Assembly (NCBI RefSeq): GCF_025370255.1
Contig: NZ_JAMTCD010000019.1
Span: 1-64,000, forward strand
Origin: Shewanella holmiensis
GTDB lineage: Bacteria > Pseudomonadota > Gammaproteobacteria > Enterobacterales > Shewanellaceae
Length of the DNA stretch: 64,000 bases
Reading direction: 5' to 3'
Shown here: one piece after another, positions 36,011 through 48,541 of the stretch
Numbering within the stretch: position 1 is the first letter of the stretch
Layout of the letters: every line of letters begins with the position of its first letter
Notes under the pieces: model-generated
The model's database searches: none
Told to the model about the DNA's origin: nothing
The model's input: the letters and a program-made list of their open reading frames with translations, nothing else
Program-made: the position numbers and the translations under genes

Positions 36011-36245
36011 TTGCTATCATTGCGGTTAATACCTATGATCGGCGCAAATATTCTATTGGTTCTCATTATTTAGTAAGTTTTAGCTAACGTAAGTTATCCA
36101 TGTTTAAAAAAGCTGGTTCTCTAGTCATAATTAACTGGTTAATACTTTCGTGATGTGAAAAATGAATCGAACCTAATTAATGGTTCAAATAGTGAGTTGC
36201 TGTGGTTTGACGTTGTTTTTATCTTGTTGCTAAATTGAGAGTGTT

Positions 36246-37460
36246 ATGCTGACTTTTCCTTTATCTGGTAGTTCTTCTGAGCTGGTGTTAAATGTGTTAA
36301 CTATGGTGTTAAACCAGGGAAAACCTTTGGACCGCGCTTATTCGCATAACTTTTCGGGTTTAAAACTTGAGCCTTCTGAACAAGCCAGAATTACCCTTGT
36401 GGCGGGAGATATTCTGCGCCGCTTAAATCTGTATTGTTTTATTGTTGATATTGACCAGGATGAGTTTGACCGTTTAGGTTCAAAGCTACTTAATGGCTGG
36501 CATTTATTCCATGGGCTTGAGTTACCTAAAATGCAATATTCATTACAAGTCGATGAAAAACTACTGAAACAAAAAATTGAAACCGCTAAATCAATACCAA
36601 CCTTATGGGATGGCTGCCCAGAATGGCTAGACACGCTTGGTCAAGCTCAGTTAGGCGATAAATGGCCTGCAGAGCGCGCGGCGTTAACGCAAGTCCCCGG
36701 TCGATTTATACGCGTCAATGAGTTAAAGACAAACCGTGAAAAGCTGATGATAAGTCTTGCCAAAGAAGGTGTCGAAACTCAAATAGTAGATACTGTCGAC
36801 AGCGCCCTTGAAGTGACGTCCAATTCTGCATTATTTAGAACAGATTGCTTTCAAAAAGGATTATTTGAGCAACAGGATGCAGGTTCGCAATTAGTTGCCG
36901 CAGCCGTTGATGCTAAGCCTGGAATGCGAGTAGTGGATGCCTGTGCTGGCGCAGGGGGTAAAACTTTACACATTGCAGCGCAGATGCAAGGTAAAGGCCG
37001 ATTATTGGCAATGGATATCGAACAATGGAAACTGGATAATCTTAAAACGCGTGCCAAAAGAGCAGGGGCTCATAATGTTGAAACGCGTATTATTGCCAGT
37101 TCTAAAACGATCAAACGCTTGAAGCTAACGGCTGATCGTGTTTTGCTTGATGTGCCATGTTCAGGGTTAGGTGTTTTAAAGCGAAACCCAGATTCAAAAT
37201 GGCGTGACACTGCAGAGCGTTTACCTGTGCTTATCGATTTACAAAAACAGATTATTGATAGTTATAGCCGCATGGTTAAAGTTGGCGGCATGCTGATTTA
37301 CGCAACCTGTTCAATTATGCCTGATGAAAATCGTAATCAAGTAGATCGTTTTCTCAGCGAGAATCCACATTTTAGCTTAATTGAAGATGAAACTATTTTA
37401 GTTTCAGAACAGGGTTTTGACGGTTTTTATCTGGCAAAAATGATCAGAAATGCCGAATAA
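36246..37460 (+). CDS. RsmB/NOP-family RNA 5-methylcytosine methyltransferase
   Basis: 404-residue SAM-dependent RNA m5C methyltransferase. Motif I DACAGAGGKT (about 231-240), motif IV with the Cys of DVPCSGLG (about 302) and motif VI with the catalytic Cys of YATCSIMP (about 352) are all present, so both cysteines of the mechanism are kept. The N-terminal third resembles a NusB-like or family-specific RNA-binding region but is shorter and different from RsmB of E. coli, and the C-terminal extension of RsmF is absent. Substrate (rRNA or tRNA) unknown. It stands alone between two noncoding gaps. The 296-bp gap before it shows no further gene. Confidence 0.85.
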   Translation: MLTFPLSGSSSELVLNVLTMVLNQGKPLDRAYSHNFSGLKLEPSEQARITLVAGDILRRLNLYCFIVDIDQDEFDRLGSKLLNGWHLFHGLELPKMQYSLQVDEKLLKQKIETAKSIPTLWDGCPEWLDTLGQAQLGDKWPAERAALTQVPGRFIRVNELKTNREKLMISLAKEGVETQIVDTVDSALEVTSNSALFRTDCFQKGLFEQQDAGSQLVAAAVDAKPGMRVVDACAGAGGKTLHIAAQMQGKGRLLAMDIEQWKLDNLKTRAKRAGAHNVETRIIASSKTIKRLKLTADRVLLDVPCSGLGVLKRNPDSKWRDTAERLPVLIDLQKQIIDSYSRMVKVGGMLIYATCSIMPDENRNQVDRFLSENPHFSLIEDETILVSEQGFDGFYLAKMIRNAE

Positions 37461-37616
37461 AGACTAACTTACATGGATCAATTGTTAAATAGGTTTTGTT
37501 GTAAATGGAATGTAAGCTTGTAGTAACTAATGTTTGATAAAATGCGCTATTAGACTTAATCTAAAAGTAGCTGATTTTTTTAACTTACTTTTTGTTATTC
37601 GTTTATGCGGAGCAGT

Positions 37617-39854
37617 ATGGATTCTGGTCAAATAGATATCAAAACTGATTTAGGCATTGTGCATACGGATGAGCACAAGTCTAGTCTTGAGCGCTATAGC
37701 GCCATTTTAAATATGGTGCTTGAAGCGGTACCTTTAGGCGAAATGTTACACAGTCTAGTATTGTTGATCGAAGCCCAAAAAATAGGTACTCGCGCGTCGG
37801 TATTGTTATTAAGTGATGACGGTACCCGCTTGTTATCTGGCGCCGCACCTAATTTACCAAATGATTACAACGAAGCCATTAATGGTGTTTTGATTGGCCC
37901 TAATGTCGGCTCATGTGGCACGGCGGCTTACCTGCAACAACGTGTTATTGTCGAAGATATTGAAAATCATCCTAACTGGACTGATTACAAAGCACTGCCC
38001 CTAAAAGCAGGCCTGCGCGCATGCTGGTCTGAGCCTATTTTTGATAGTATGGGCAATGTACTTGGTACTTTTGCAATGTACTACGACACCATTAAATCGC
38101 CTACCTCTCAAGATTTAAACTTAATTCAAGAAGCCGCAAGATTAGCGAGTTTAGCAATTGAACGCAGCAGAGGATTACACTTACAGCGCTTAAGTAGCAA
38201 AATTTTTGATAGCTTGCCTATTGCACTGGTTATCACAAACGAGCAAAACGCAGTGTTGACCTGTAACCCCAGTTTTGCGCAGTCGACAACATTGTATGAT
38301 GTTAAGAATAACTACTTCAACCTTAGAACCTACCTCAAACCTTCTAATTCAGAATTATTGCAAGAACTGTTCAATACAATCCGTTTAGGTCAATCATGGC
38401 AAGGCGAGCTAAAAGCGCGAAAAAATATTAACGATATCATAGATATTGAACTAGTTGTCACTGTTATTCGTGATTCTTTAACACAGCAAAATTGTTATGC
38501 ATGGATGATAACCGATATCACTGCCCGTAAAACGACAGAAAAATTAATCGATTTTCAGAATCATTATGATCAACTTACCGGTCTTGCCAATCGTAAACAT
38601 CTATTTAAGAGGATGGATAGCTTAATTAGTGAGTCTCATTGTTTAGACGGTGAACATGACCCTTTCAGTATGATGATTTTAGATTTAGATCATTTTAAGC
38701 GAATTAACGATACTTTAGGTTCAGATAATGGCGATGAAGTACTACAAACGGTAGCGAAAAGGTTACTAGAGGTGTTACCCGATAATAGCTTGCCGGCTCG
38801 CATTGCTGCTGACGAGTTTGCAATTGTGCTTCCAGGTTATCAAAGTACAGAAAAACTATCCGACTTTGCGGAAAAAATCAAAGCAGCCATCAGTAAAGAA
38901 ATGTCAGTGGCTAATCAGACAGTGTCATTGGGTATGAGCAGTGGTATTGCTACATTTCCAAGCGATGCTACAACGGCTGAGTTGATGCTTAACTGCGCCA
39001 GTCAGGCAATGTACAACGCCAAAGCGAGCGGTCGAAATTGTCATCAATTTTTCAATCAGAAAATACAATTAGAAGCAGAGCGAATTGCGCAATTGCATTT
39101 TCATTTGAAAAAAGCTATTAGCCAAAATGAGTTAGAGTTATTTTACCAGCCAATCGTTAATCCATTAACCGGTGACATTGTTAAAGCAGAAGCTTTATTG
39201 CGTTGGTGCCATAAGGGCCAATATATATCACCAGCTGAATTTATTCCTATAGCAGAACAGTCAGGTTTAATTGTTGAAGTTGGCGAATGGGTAAAAACTC
39301 AAGCTGTTATTACCGCGATGGACCTTAAAAAACGAGGCTTACATATTCCCATCGCTGTCAATGTGTCCACATTAGAGTTTTGGTCGTTAGAGCTTCAAAC
39401 ACGATTTTTACAGTTTTTTGACAATGTTGTCGAAAAACTCAATATCGACGCCTTCCCTTATGAAATGATCACACTAGAAATCACTGAATCCTTAATGATG
39501 AAACAACAAAAAGAGGTATGCGAATTACTGTCTTTATTACGTCAAAGAGGTATCAAAATTTCAATCGATGACTTTGGTACAGGATATTCATCATTGTCTT
39601 ATTTGGTTAGCTTTCCTGTTGATCAAATTAAAATTGATAAGTCATTTATTCACCAACTTGAAACTGATCCCAGACATAAAGCATTAGTCGAGGCTATTGT
39701 TAGTATGAGTCGTGCTTTAGATTTAACAGTAATTGCTGAAGGGGTCGAAACTCAAAGGCAGTTGGACTTTGTCAATCAACAACAAATTCAAGCTGTACAA
39801 GGGTATTTTTATTATAAACCCATGTCTAAGCAAGACTTCTTTAAGTTGATGTAA
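37617..39854 (+). CDS. GAF-PAS-GGDEF-EAL protein, probable c-di-GMP phosphodiesterase
   Basis: About 745-residue cytoplasmic signalling protein. A GAF domain (about 20-190, with GPNVGSCGTAAYLQQ) is followed by PAS (about 195-310), GGDEF and EAL. The GGDEF loop reads AADEF (about residue 400) and no I-site precedes it, so cyclase activity is unlikely and a GTP-binding regulatory role is possible. The EAL domain has its catalytic set: AEALLRW (about 525), NVSTLEF, LEITES, DDFGTGYSSL, IKIDKSFI and VIAEGVET, so it should hydrolyse c-di-GMP. ATG at 37617 is preferred over 37605 because GGAG (37609-37612) lies just upstream. No operon partner. Confidence 0.88.
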   Translation: MDSGQIDIKTDLGIVHTDEHKSSLERYSAILNMVLEAVPLGEMLHSLVLLIEAQKIGTRASVLLLSDDGTRLLSGAAPNLPNDYNEAINGVLIGPNVGSCGTAAYLQQRVIVEDIENHPNWTDYKALPLKAGLRACWSEPIFDSMGNVLGTFAMYYDTIKSPTSQDLNLIQEAARLASLAIERSRGLHLQRLSSKIFDSLPIALVITNEQNAVLTCNPSFAQSTTLYDVKNNYFNLRTYLKPSNSELLQELFNTIRLGQSWQGELKARKNINDIIDIELVVTVIRDSLTQQNCYAWMITDITARKTTEKLIDFQNHYDQLTGLANRKHLFKRMDSLISESHCLDGEHDPFSMMILDLDHFKRINDTLGSDNGDEVLQTVAKRLLEVLPDNSLPARIAADEFAIVLPGYQSTEKLSDFAEKIKAAISKEMSVANQTVSLGMSSGIATFPSDATTAELMLNCASQAMYNAKASGRNCHQFFNQKIQLEAERIAQLHFHLKKAISQNELELFYQPIVNPLTGDIVKAEALLRWCHKGQYISPAEFIPIAEQSGLIVEVGEWVKTQAVITAMDLKKRGLHIPIAVNVSTLEFWSLELQTRFLQFFDNVVEKLNIDAFPYEMITLEITESLMMKQQKEVCELLSLLRQRGIKISIDDFGTGYSSLSYLVSFPVDQIKIDKSFIHQLETDPRHKALVEAIVSMSRALDLTVIAEGVETQRQLDFVNQQQIQAVQGYFYYKPMSKQDFFKLM

Positions 39855-39997
39855 GATATTGATTAAAGTGGTATTTCGTCTTTCTGGCGAGCTTTTTATT
39901 TTTGTTGTTTAAAACAGCGCTTTATATTGCCTAATGAGTTAGATACAGAATAATGTTCTGTTTCTTGGGCTTGGCCATTATCCCATAAAAATTGAAT

Positions 39998-40025
39998 AAA
40001 AAAATACCGCTGAATCAGCGGTATT
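39998..40025 (-). terminator. Terminator of ald
   Basis: Near-perfect palindrome AATACCGCTGA / TCAGCGGTATT at 40003-40025 with an A-run on its left, i.e. a T-tract for minus-strand transcripts. 30 bp after the ald stop. Confidence 0.88.
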
Positions 40026-40054
40026 CTATTGATTTCATTAACTTACTAATTTAA

Positions 40055-41170
40055 TTATGCAAGTAAGCTTTTAGGATCAGTGAATGTCAAAGATAGCGCT
40101 TCAGCCACTTCTTTACATACAATCTTACCGTGCATCACGTTCAAGCCATTTAATAAGTGCTTGTCGCTTAATAATGCTTCTTTATAGCCTAGGTTTGCTA
40201 ATCGGATGATATAAGGCAGTGTTGCATTGTTAAGTGCAAATGTTGAAGTACGTGCAACAGCACCAGGCATGTTGGCTACACAGTAATGCACTACGTCATC
40301 CACAATATAAGTTGGATCTTGGTGAGTAGTAGCATGTGATGTTTCAACACATCCGCCTTGGTCAATCGCAACGTCGACAATTGCACTACCAGGCTTCATA
40401 CGCTTAATCATATCTTTAGTGACAAGTTTAGGTGCAGCTGCACCAGGAACAAGTACACCACCAATTACTAAGTCAGCTTCTAATACATGACGTTCAATGG
40501 CGTCTGCAGTTGAGTAAACCGCTTTAACAGCTGAACCAAACTGAACATTTAAACGACGTAAAGCATCAATGCTACGGTCTAAAACAACTACATCAGCACC
40601 CATACCCACAGCCATTTGCGCGGCATTTGTACCAACCATGCCACCGCCAATAATCACAACTTTAGCAGGCTCAACACCAGGAACTCCGCCCAATAACATG
40701 CCACGGCCGCCTAATGATTTCTCTAAAGCACGAGCACCCGCTTGAATAGACATACGACCAGCAACTTCAGACATCGGAGCAAGTAGTGGTAAGCCGCCAC
40801 GGTCATCAGTTACGGTTTCATAAGCGATACAAACGGCTCCGCTTTTCACGAGATCTTCGGTTTGTGGTAAATCTGGTGCTAAGTGTAAATAAGTAAATAA
40901 AATCTGGTCGTGACGTAGCATCGCACGCTCAACAGCTTGTGGCTCTTTTACTTTTACAATCATTTCTGCTTTTGTGAAGACTTCCGCTGCAGTCGCTAAA
41001 ATTGAAGCGCCGGCATCAATATAGTCTTGATCAGTAAAACCAATACCAACACCAGCATCAGCTTGAACAAAGACTTCATGACCTTTAATAGTCAATTCGC
41101 GAACACTTGAAGGAACCATACCAACACGATATTCGTGGTTTTTGATTTCTGTTGGAACACCAATAATCAT
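40055..41170 (-). CDS. ald: Alanine dehydrogenase
   Basis: NAD-dependent L-alanine dehydrogenase interconverting alanine with pyruvate and ammonia. 371 residues, full length. Begins MIIGVPTEIKNHEYRVGM. Substrate and catalytic residues sit at the positions known for the family: Lys75 (KVKEP), His96 (YLHLAPD). The Rossmann motif is VVIIGGGMVGTNAA (171-184). It is transcribed divergently from lrp across a 182-bp shared region, a common arrangement in which Lrp controls alanine catabolism. A strong terminator follows. All core residues are present, so activity is expected. Confidence 0.97.
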   Translation of the reverse strand: MIIGVPTEIKNHEYRVGMVPSSVRELTIKGHEVFVQADAGVGIGFTDQDYIDAGASILATAAEVFTKAEMIVKVKEPQAVERAMLRHDQILFTYLHLAPDLPQTEDLVKSGAVCIAYETVTDDRGGLPLLAPMSEVAGRMSIQAGARALEKSLGGRGMLLGGVPGVEPAKVVIIGGGMVGTNAAQMAVGMGADVVVLDRSIDALRRLNVQFGSAVKAVYSTADAIERHVLEADLVIGGVLVPGAAAPKLVTKDMIKRMKPGSAIVDVAIDQGGCVETSHATTHQDPTYIVDDVVHYCVANMPGAVARTSTFALNNATLPYIIRLANLGYKEALLSDKHLLNGLNVMHGKIVCKEVAEALSLTFTDPKSLLA

Positions 41171-41352
41171 TTTTGAGCCTCGATTTGTATAGTACTCGTA
41201 GGGGAGACGAGTAATTTTATTATTAATTATTTACCCTGAACGTGCTTATTTCAGGAGGCTCTAGTATAGTACCGCTCCAGCAGTTTATGCTGCTGAAGTT
41301 TGATAATAAAAAGATAATAATGTTGTTAAAGTGGTGCAATAGAGTTAAAAAT

Positions 41353-41856
41353 ATGGCAAATAATAAGAATTATTCAATTAAAGATTTAGACCGTATTGAT
41401 AGAAACATTTTGAATGAACTGCAAATGGATGGCAGAATTTCAAATGTTGAATTATCAAAGCGTGTCGGTCTTAGTCCAACCCCTTGTCTTGAAAGGGTTA
41501 AACGTCTTGAGAAACAAGGTTTTATTAACGGATATACAGCATTAGTGAATCCGCATTATTTAGGCGCTTCATTGTTAGTATTTGTGGAGATCACGTTAAA
41601 CCGTGATACCCCTGATATTTTTGATCGTTTCAATCGTGCTGTTCAGTTACTCGATGATATTCAAGAGTGTCATTTGGTCTCTGGTGATTTTGACTATTTA
41701 TTAAAAACCCGTGTGTCCGATATGTCAGCTTATCGTCGTTTGTTGGGGGAAACCCTGTTAAAGCTTCCTTCAGTTTCTGATACTCGTACCTACGTTGTGA
41801 TGGAAGAAGTTAAGCAAACAAATAAAGTCGCGCTTAATTTAATTGCCGAGTTGTAA
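41353..41856 (+). CDS. lrp: Leucine-responsive regulatory protein
   Basis: 167-residue AsnC/Lrp-family global regulator, almost collinear with E. coli Lrp. N-terminal winged helix (KDLDRIDRNILNELQMDG, then NVELSKRVGLSPTPCLERV) and C-terminal RAM ligand domain (QECHLVSGDFDYLLKTRV). Start at 41353 (MANNKNYS) matches the family length; the open frame reaches back to 41242 but those residues look like leader sequence. It is divergent from ald and probably its regulator. Followed by a hairpin terminator before ftsK. Confidence 0.95.
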   Translation: MANNKNYSIKDLDRIDRNILNELQMDGRISNVELSKRVGLSPTPCLERVKRLEKQGFINGYTALVNPHYLGASLLVFVEITLNRDTPDIFDRFNRAVQLLDDIQECHLVSGDFDYLLKTRVSDMSAYRRLLGETLLKLPSVSDTRTYVVMEEVKQTNKVALNLIAEL

Positions 41857-41907
41857 TATTTGTCGAGTTAGCTGTAAATCGCAGCAGTTAACCCTTCAAG
41901 TCTCCTT

Positions 41908-41943
41908 AAGCAGAAATAGGCTATTACTCAGCTATTTCTGCTT
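41908..41943 (+). terminator. Terminator after lrp
   Basis: A perfect 12-bp stem AAGCAGAAATAG / CTATTTCTGCTT with a 12-base loop; the T-tract is weak (ATTATTT). Confidence 0.7.
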
Positions 41944-42094
41944 ATTATTTACCCAGCCTGTCTTATTCGCGATTTAAGCGATGAAATCCTCTTCACATTC
42001 GATTGAGCTTATGGCTTCCACAGTGCATAATCACTGAAAACACAGATTATTCTGTGATAATCTATTTAATTACTGTCTTTAATTTCATGTATGG

Positions 42095-44803
42095 ATGATA
42101 CCGTTGACTCAGGGAAATAGTTTAAAAACGCTCAGTGGTCTACAGCGACTACTTGAAGGCGGCTTAATTTTTTGTTGCATGGTAGCAACATACATATTAT
42201 TAGCATTATCTAGCTTCAGCCCAAATGACCCAGGCTGGAGCCAATCGCATTTTCAAGGTGAAATTCATAATTGGACAGGTGCCGTTGGCGCCTGGACTGC
42301 AGATGTATTGTTGTATTTCTTTGGTTTCATTGCCTACTGTATTCCCGTCATAATAGCCACCACCGGGTGGTTCTTCTTTAATCGTGCGCACAAGTTATTA
42401 GAAATTGATTATTTCTCAGTTGGTTTACGTATTATTGGCTTCATGCTAATGGTATTAGCCTTGGCCGCCTTAGTCAGTATGAATGTCGATGATGTCTATG
42501 TGTTTTCTGCCGGAGGAGTGGCGGGGGATGTGATTAGCCAGGCTATGTTGCCGTACTTTAATGTAATGGGGACTGTTCTGCTTTTACTGTGTTTTATTGG
42601 CGCTGGGTTCACTTTAGCTACAGGGATCAGTTGGCTAACCATTATCGAGTTACTTGGGAACGGTGTTATCTGGTTAGCGAAAAAAGTATGGTCTTTACCA
42701 CAATCACTCAAACGCGATCGTGAAACCGAAGACACTCGCGGATTTATGTCAGTGGTTGATAAGTTTAAGCAACGCCGTGAAAGTGGTTTTGACGATGAGT
42801 TATCCCAACCACTTGTTGCCGATGATGACAACGTAACTAACATTAAGATCAATCCAGTTGATGATGAAATTAATCATGTTACAGATATTAACACTACAGT
42901 TAAGCCGACGATAAAACCATTTTCTATACCTGAACCTAAGGCAGACAAGAAGCGAAGTATTTTCAGCCGTAAAGTGAAAGACGCGCCAGTTGAGCCTAAA
43001 ATTGAAGCAGATTATGGTGATGACGTCGATCGACTTGAGCCTAAAATGTTTCAACAGGATATTAATGATTTAGAACCTTCATTTGATTCTTGGTCGGCAG
43101 AAGATGAAGATAAAATCCCCAGCTTTTCTGCTATTGATGATCTTAATGATCTTGATGATAACCATGACATAATTGATGAACCTGAATTTGAACAGGTGCA
43201 TTCAACTGGGGCGTTAGTTGCACAGCAACAACCTAAAAAAGAAGCTAAAATTGTTGATGGCATTGTCATGATTGATGGTCAGGCACCTGAAACACCAAGA
43301 GCGCCTATGGCACCGTTGCCAGACCTAAGTTTACTTGATATCCCCGATAGAAAGAAGAATCCCATTAGTGAGGAAGAACTTGAGCAGGTCGCTCGTTTAG
43401 TTGAAATTAAGTTGGCCGATTTCAATATTGTCGCCAATGTTGTCGGAGTCTATCCTGGCCCAGTCGTAACCCGTTTTGAATTAGAACTTGCTCCAGGTGT
43501 TAAAGCCTCAAAAATCACTAATTTATCAAAAGATTTAGCGCGTTCTTTATTATCAGAAAACGTGCGGGTTGTTGAAGTTATTCCCGGAAAAGCCTACGTA
43601 GGCCTAGAATTACCGAATAAATTCCGTGAAACCGTCTTTATGCGGGACGTGCTAGATAGTGATGCTTTCAGAGAGAGTAAATCGAAATTGTCTATGGTGT
43701 TAGGCCAAGATATTTCAGGCGAGCCAGTCATTGTTGATCTCGGTAAAATGCCGCATTTATTAGTCGCTGGTACAACGGGCTCGGGAAAATCTGTAGGCGT
43801 AAACGTGATGATCACCAGTTTGCTGTATAAGTCTGGTCCCGATGATGTTCGATTTATTATGATCGACCCTAAGATGCTTGAATTATCAGTGTATGAAGGC
43901 ATCCCACATTTATTGTGTGAGGTTGTCACTGATATGAAAGAAGCTGCCAATGCTCTGCGTTGGTGTGTTGGCGAAATGGAGCGTCGTTATAAATTGATGT
44001 CAGCTTTAGGTGTTCGTAACTTAAAAGGTTATAACATCAAAATTAAAGAAGCGGCAGCAAGAGGTGAGTACATCCCTGATCCACTTTGGAAACAATCTGA
44101 AAGTATGCTTGATGAAGCGCCACCATTGGATAAATTACCCGCCATTGTAGTGGTGGTTGATGAATTTGCCGATATGATCATGATTGTAGGTAAAAAAGTG
44201 GAAGAGCTAATTGCTCGTATTGCCCAAAAAGCACGCGCGGCAGGTATTCATTTGATATTAGCGACACAGCGACCATCAGTTGATGTGATCACAGGCTTAA
44301 TTAAAGCTAATATTCCAACTCGAATCGCTTTTCAGGTGTCATCACGCATTGATTCGCGCACGATTTTAGATCAACAGGGTGCTGAAACCCTACTAGGTAT
44401 GGGTGACATGCTGTATTTACCCCCTGGTACAAGTGTTCCTAACCGAGTGCATGGTGCATTTATTGATGACCACGAAGTACATAAAGTCGTAGCCGATTGG
44501 TGTGCACGTGGTAAACCACAATATGTGCAAGAAATTTTGAATGGCGTGTCAGATGGTGAGCAAGTGTTGTTACCTGGCGAGTCAGCAGACTCTGATGATG
44601 AACTGGATGCTCTTTATGATGAAGCGGTCGCATTTGTTACCGAAACGCGCAGAGGTTCTATTTCCAGTGTTCAAAGAAAGTTCAAAATTGGTTATAACCG
44701 TGCAGCAAGAATAATTGAGTCAATGGAAGCACAAGGTATTGTTAGCTCCCAAGGCCATAATGGCAATCGTGAAGTATTGGCGCCACCGCCACCAAGAAAT
44801 TAG
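42095..44803 (+). CDS. ftsK: DNA translocase FtsK
   Basis: 902-residue septal DNA pump that clears and aligns chromosome termini for XerCD at dif. Four N-terminal membrane helices (about 20-190), an acidic/proline-poor linker (about 200-420), then the RecA-like motor with Walker A GTTGSGKS (about 558-565) and Walker [10 protein letters not shown] (about 684), and the C-terminal winged-helix gamma domain ([26 protein letters not shown]) that reads KOPS sites. The linker is short compared with E. coli FtsK. ATG at 42095 is listed; a TTG at 42104 is an alternative with a weak GGAT site. It is followed after 8 bp by lolA. Confidence 0.96.
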   Translation: MIPLTQGNSLKTLSGLQRLLEGGLIFCCMVATYILLALSSFSPNDPGWSQSHFQGEIHNWTGAVGAWTADVLLYFFGFIAYCIPVIIATTGWFFFNRAHKLLEIDYFSVGLRIIGFMLMVLALAALVSMNVDDVYVFSAGGVAGDVISQAMLPYFNVMGTVLLLLCFIGAGFTLATGISWLTIIELLGNGVIWLAKKVWSLPQSLKRDRETEDTRGFMSVVDKFKQRRESGFDDELSQPLVADDDNVTNIKINPVDDEINHVTDINTTVKPTIKPFSIPEPKADKKRSIFSRKVKDAPVEPKIEADYGDDVDRLEPKMFQQDINDLEPSFDSWSAEDEDKIPSFSAIDDLNDLDDNHDIIDEPEFEQVHSTGALVAQQQPKKEAKIVDGIVMIDGQAPETPRAPMAPLPDLSLLDIPDRKKNPISEEELEQVARLVEIKLADFNIVANVVGVYPGPVVTRFELELAPGVKASKITNLSKDLARSLLSENVRVVEVIPGKAYVGLELPNKFRETVFMRDVLDSDAFRESKSKLSMVLGQDISGEPVIVDLGKMPHLLVAGTTGSGKSVGVNVMITSLLYKSGPDDVRFIMIDPKMLELSVYEGIPHLLCEVVTDMKEAANALRWCVGEMERRYKLMSALGVRNLKGYNIKIKEAAARGEYIPDPLWKQSESMLDEAPPLDKLPAIVVVVDEFADMIMIVGKKVEELIARIAQKARAAGIHLILATQRPSVDVITGLIKANIPTRIAFQVSSRIDSRTILDQQGAETLLGMGDMLYLPPGTSVPNRVHGAFIDDHEVHKVVADWCARGKPQYVQEILNGVSDGEQVLLPGESADSDDELDALYDEAVAFVTETRRGSISSVQRKFKIGYNRAARIIESMEAQGIVSSQGHNGNREVLAPPPPRN

Positions 44804-44811
44804 GAAAAGTT

Positions 44812-45453
44812 ATGCGATTAAAGCAAATAGCCATTATTACAATTGCAGCAGTTAGCTTGATGGGCAGTAGTATTGTACTTGCCAACGATGCTGAGGCGTT
44901 GCGTGGCAAGCTGACAAATATTGATAATTTACATGCTAAATTTCAACAAAAAGTTACCGACGTGAACAACAAGCCTATTCAAACAGGTAATGGTATTTTT
45001 GCGTTGTCATATCCGAATAAATTTTATTGGCATTTGACCGAGCCTGATGAATCTTTAATTGTGGCTGATGGTTCAAGTTTGTGGATATATAACCCGTTTG
45101 CTGAAGAAGTAACGGTAATGGATGTCTCTCAAGCCGTAGATGCGTCACCAATCGCCTTATTAGTTCATCGCGATGAAGCCACATGGTCGCAGTACAATGT
45201 TAAACAATCAGCTAAAAAATCCGATTGCTTTGATATTGTCCCAAAAGAAGCCAAAGGCAGTGTGATTGCGGTGACTGTGTGTTTTAACAACAATCAGTTG
45301 TCGGCTTTCGATTTAACTGACGAGCAAGGCAATTTAAGCCAATTTAGCTTACTTGAACAGCGCAGTGTTACGCCAACTGAGCAATCTTTGTTTCACTTTG
45401 CCCTCCCTGAAAATGTTGATATTGATGATCAACGTTTAAAGCAGATCCAATAA
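44812..45453 (+). CDS. lolA: Periplasmic lipoprotein carrier LolA
   Basis: 213-residue periplasmic chaperone that takes lipoproteins from LolCDE and hands them to LolB at the outer membrane. Signal peptide MRLKQIAIITIAAVSLMG and on, cut near VLA/ND. The mature part has NLHAKFQQKVTD and the PNKFYWHLTEPDESLIVADG segment typical of the family, with the WIYNPFAEEV strand. AGGAAAAG precedes the ATG. It is placed directly after ftsK and 6 bp before rarA in one operon, the usual gammaproteobacterial order. Confidence 0.95.
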   Translation: MRLKQIAIITIAAVSLMGSSIVLANDAEALRGKLTNIDNLHAKFQQKVTDVNNKPIQTGNGIFALSYPNKFYWHLTEPDESLIVADGSSLWIYNPFAEEVTVMDVSQAVDASPIALLVHRDEATWSQYNVKQSAKKSDCFDIVPKEAKGSVIAVTVCFNNNQLSAFDLTDEQGNLSQFSLLEQRSVTPTEQSLFHFALPENVDIDDQRLKQIQ

Positions 45454-45459
45454 TTATTC

Positions 45460-46791
45460 GTGGCCAATCTAGATTTTAATTTCGCACCCGATTTTCGCCC
45501 ATTAGCGGCGAGAATGCGGCCGCGTGATATCAACGAATATATTGGTCAAATGCATTTACTTGGAGCTGGGCAACCGTTACGTAAAGCGTTAGAGGCTAAT
45601 CGAGCCCACTCGATGTTGTTATGGGGGCCGCCAGGTACAGGAAAAACCACTTTAGCCGAGTTAGTCGCGCATTATGCTAATGCCCATGTAGAACGTATTT
45701 CTGCAGTGACTTCAGGTGTCAAAGATATTCGCGCTGCGATTGACCAGGCAAAAGCTGTTGCTCAAAGCCGTGGCCAACGAACATTATTATTTGTTGATGA
45801 AGTTCATCGTTTTAACAAAAGCCAACAGGATGCCTTTTTACCGTTCATTGAAGATGGCACGGTTATTTTTGTTGGCGCAACAACTGAAAATCCCTCATTC
45901 GAAATAAACAATGCGCTTTTATCACGTGCCAGGGTTTATTTAATTAATCGATTAAGCAATGATGAAATTATTCAAATTGCCCAGCAGGCATTAATAGATG
46001 TTGAGCGAGGTTTGGGTAAAAGACAGCTGCTATTACCCGATAATGTGGCTAATTCATTAGCACAAATTTGTGATGGTGATGCCCGAAAAGCGCTTAACTT
46101 GATTGAGTTAATGGGAGATTTAGTTGCCGATAACGGTGAGTTTACTCTTGATATGCTGACCCAAGTAGCGGGTCATCAAGTGGCTGGCTACGATAAAAAT
46201 GGCGACCAATTTTACGACTTAATTTCAGCGGTGCATAAATCGGTTCGCGGCTCTGCACCTGATGCGGCGCTTTATTGGTATTGTCGGATATTAGAAGGTG
46301 GCGGTGATCCGTTATATGTTGCTAGACGATTGTTAGCCATAGCCTCTGAAGATATCGGCAATGCCGATCCTATGGCAATGACAGTGGCAATCAATGCTTG
46401 GGACTGTTTTCATCGTTTAGGTCCAGCAGAAGGCGAGCGAGCCATCGCACAAGCTGTGCTTTATCTTGCCAGTGCCCCTAAAAGTAATGCTGTTTATACT
46501 GCATTTAAGCAAGCTAGAGACTTGGCTAAGCAAACAGGGCATGAACCTGTGCCAAACCATTTACGAAATGCACCCACTCAGCTAATGAAAGATATTGGCT
46601 ATGGCCAACAATATCGCTATGCCCATGATGAGCCTGATGCCTTTGCGGCAGGTGAGAATTATTTTCCTGAATCACTACAAGATGCACATTTTTATCAGCC
46701 AACAAATCGTGGTTTTGAAAAGCGCATTCAAGATAAATTGGCCAATTTAGCCCAACGAGATCAACATAGTGAGCTAAAACGCTATGACTAA
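45460..46791 (+). CDS. rarA: Replication-associated AAA+ ATPase RarA (MgsA)
   Basis: 443-residue clamp-loader-like ATPase acting at stalled replication forks. Starts at GTG 45460, giving the family N-terminus with [17 protein letters not shown]. Walker A is GPPGTGKT (56-63), Walker [17 protein letters not shown] (about 109-124), sensor 1 [12 protein letters not shown], followed by the lid and the tetramerisation domain ([25 protein letters not shown]). The end overlaps crcB by 8 bp, implying translational coupling. Confidence 0.95.
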   Translation: MANLDFNFAPDFRPLAARMRPRDINEYIGQMHLLGAGQPLRKALEANRAHSMLLWGPPGTGKTTLAELVAHYANAHVERISAVTSGVKDIRAAIDQAKAVAQSRGQRTLLFVDEVHRFNKSQQDAFLPFIEDGTVIFVGATTENPSFEINNALLSRARVYLINRLSNDEIIQIAQQALIDVERGLGKRQLLLPDNVANSLAQICDGDARKALNLIELMGDLVADNGEFTLDMLTQVAGHQVAGYDKNGDQFYDLISAVHKSVRGSAPDAALYWYCRILEGGGDPLYVARRLLAIASEDIGNADPMAMTVAINAWDCFHRLGPAEGERAIAQAVLYLASAPKSNAVYTAFKQARDLAKQTGHEPVPNHLRNAPTQLMKDIGYGQQYRYAHDEPDAFAAGENYFPESLQDAHFYQPTNRGFEKRIQDKLANLAQRDQHSELKRYD

Positions 46792-47158
46792 TATACTGTT
46801 TGTGGCATTGGGCGGTTCAATTGGCGCTGTTTTGCGCTATCTTATTTCAATTTTTATGATCCAAGTATTTGGAAGCAGTTTCCCTTTTGGTACACTGTTG
46901 GTCAACGTATTAGGATCGTTTTTAATGGGGATAGTTTATGCCTTAGGGCAACTTAGCCATTTAAGCCCTGAAGTAAAGTCACTTGTAGCTGTTGGCTTAC
47001 TTGGAGCATTAACTACCTTTTCTACTTTTTCTAACGAAACCTTATTGCTGATGCAAGAGGGTTTATGGTTTAAAAGTATGCTTAATGTGTTGTTGAACGT
47101 GACCCTGTGTTTATTCATGGTGTACTTAGGTCAGCAACTAATTTTTTCTCGCGTTTAA
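46784..47158 (+). CDS. crcB: Fluoride ion channel CrcB/Fluc
   Basis: 124-residue dual-topology channel exporting fluoride. Four helices with the family motifs [14 protein letters not shown] (36-49) and [12 protein letters not shown] (74-85), the latter carrying the pore phenylalanines and the Thr/Ser track. Overlaps the end of rarA by 8 bp and lies 18 bp before serS. No fluoride riboswitch was noticed ahead of it, as expected for a gene inside an operon. Confidence 0.95.
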   Translation: MTNILFVALGGSIGAVLRYLISIFMIQVFGSSFPFGTLLVNVLGSFLMGIVYALGQLSHLSPEVKSLVAVGLLGALTTFSTFSNETLLLMQEGLWFKSMLNVLLNVTLCLFMVYLGQQLIFSRV

Positions 47159-48463
<1,305 letters not shown>

Positions 48464-48541
48464 ATCCGAAAGTTATTGACTTGGAACGACTTTTTCATTA
48501 AAAATAGCAGCATTAGATATTTTTGTTGAGAAAGTTAATTC

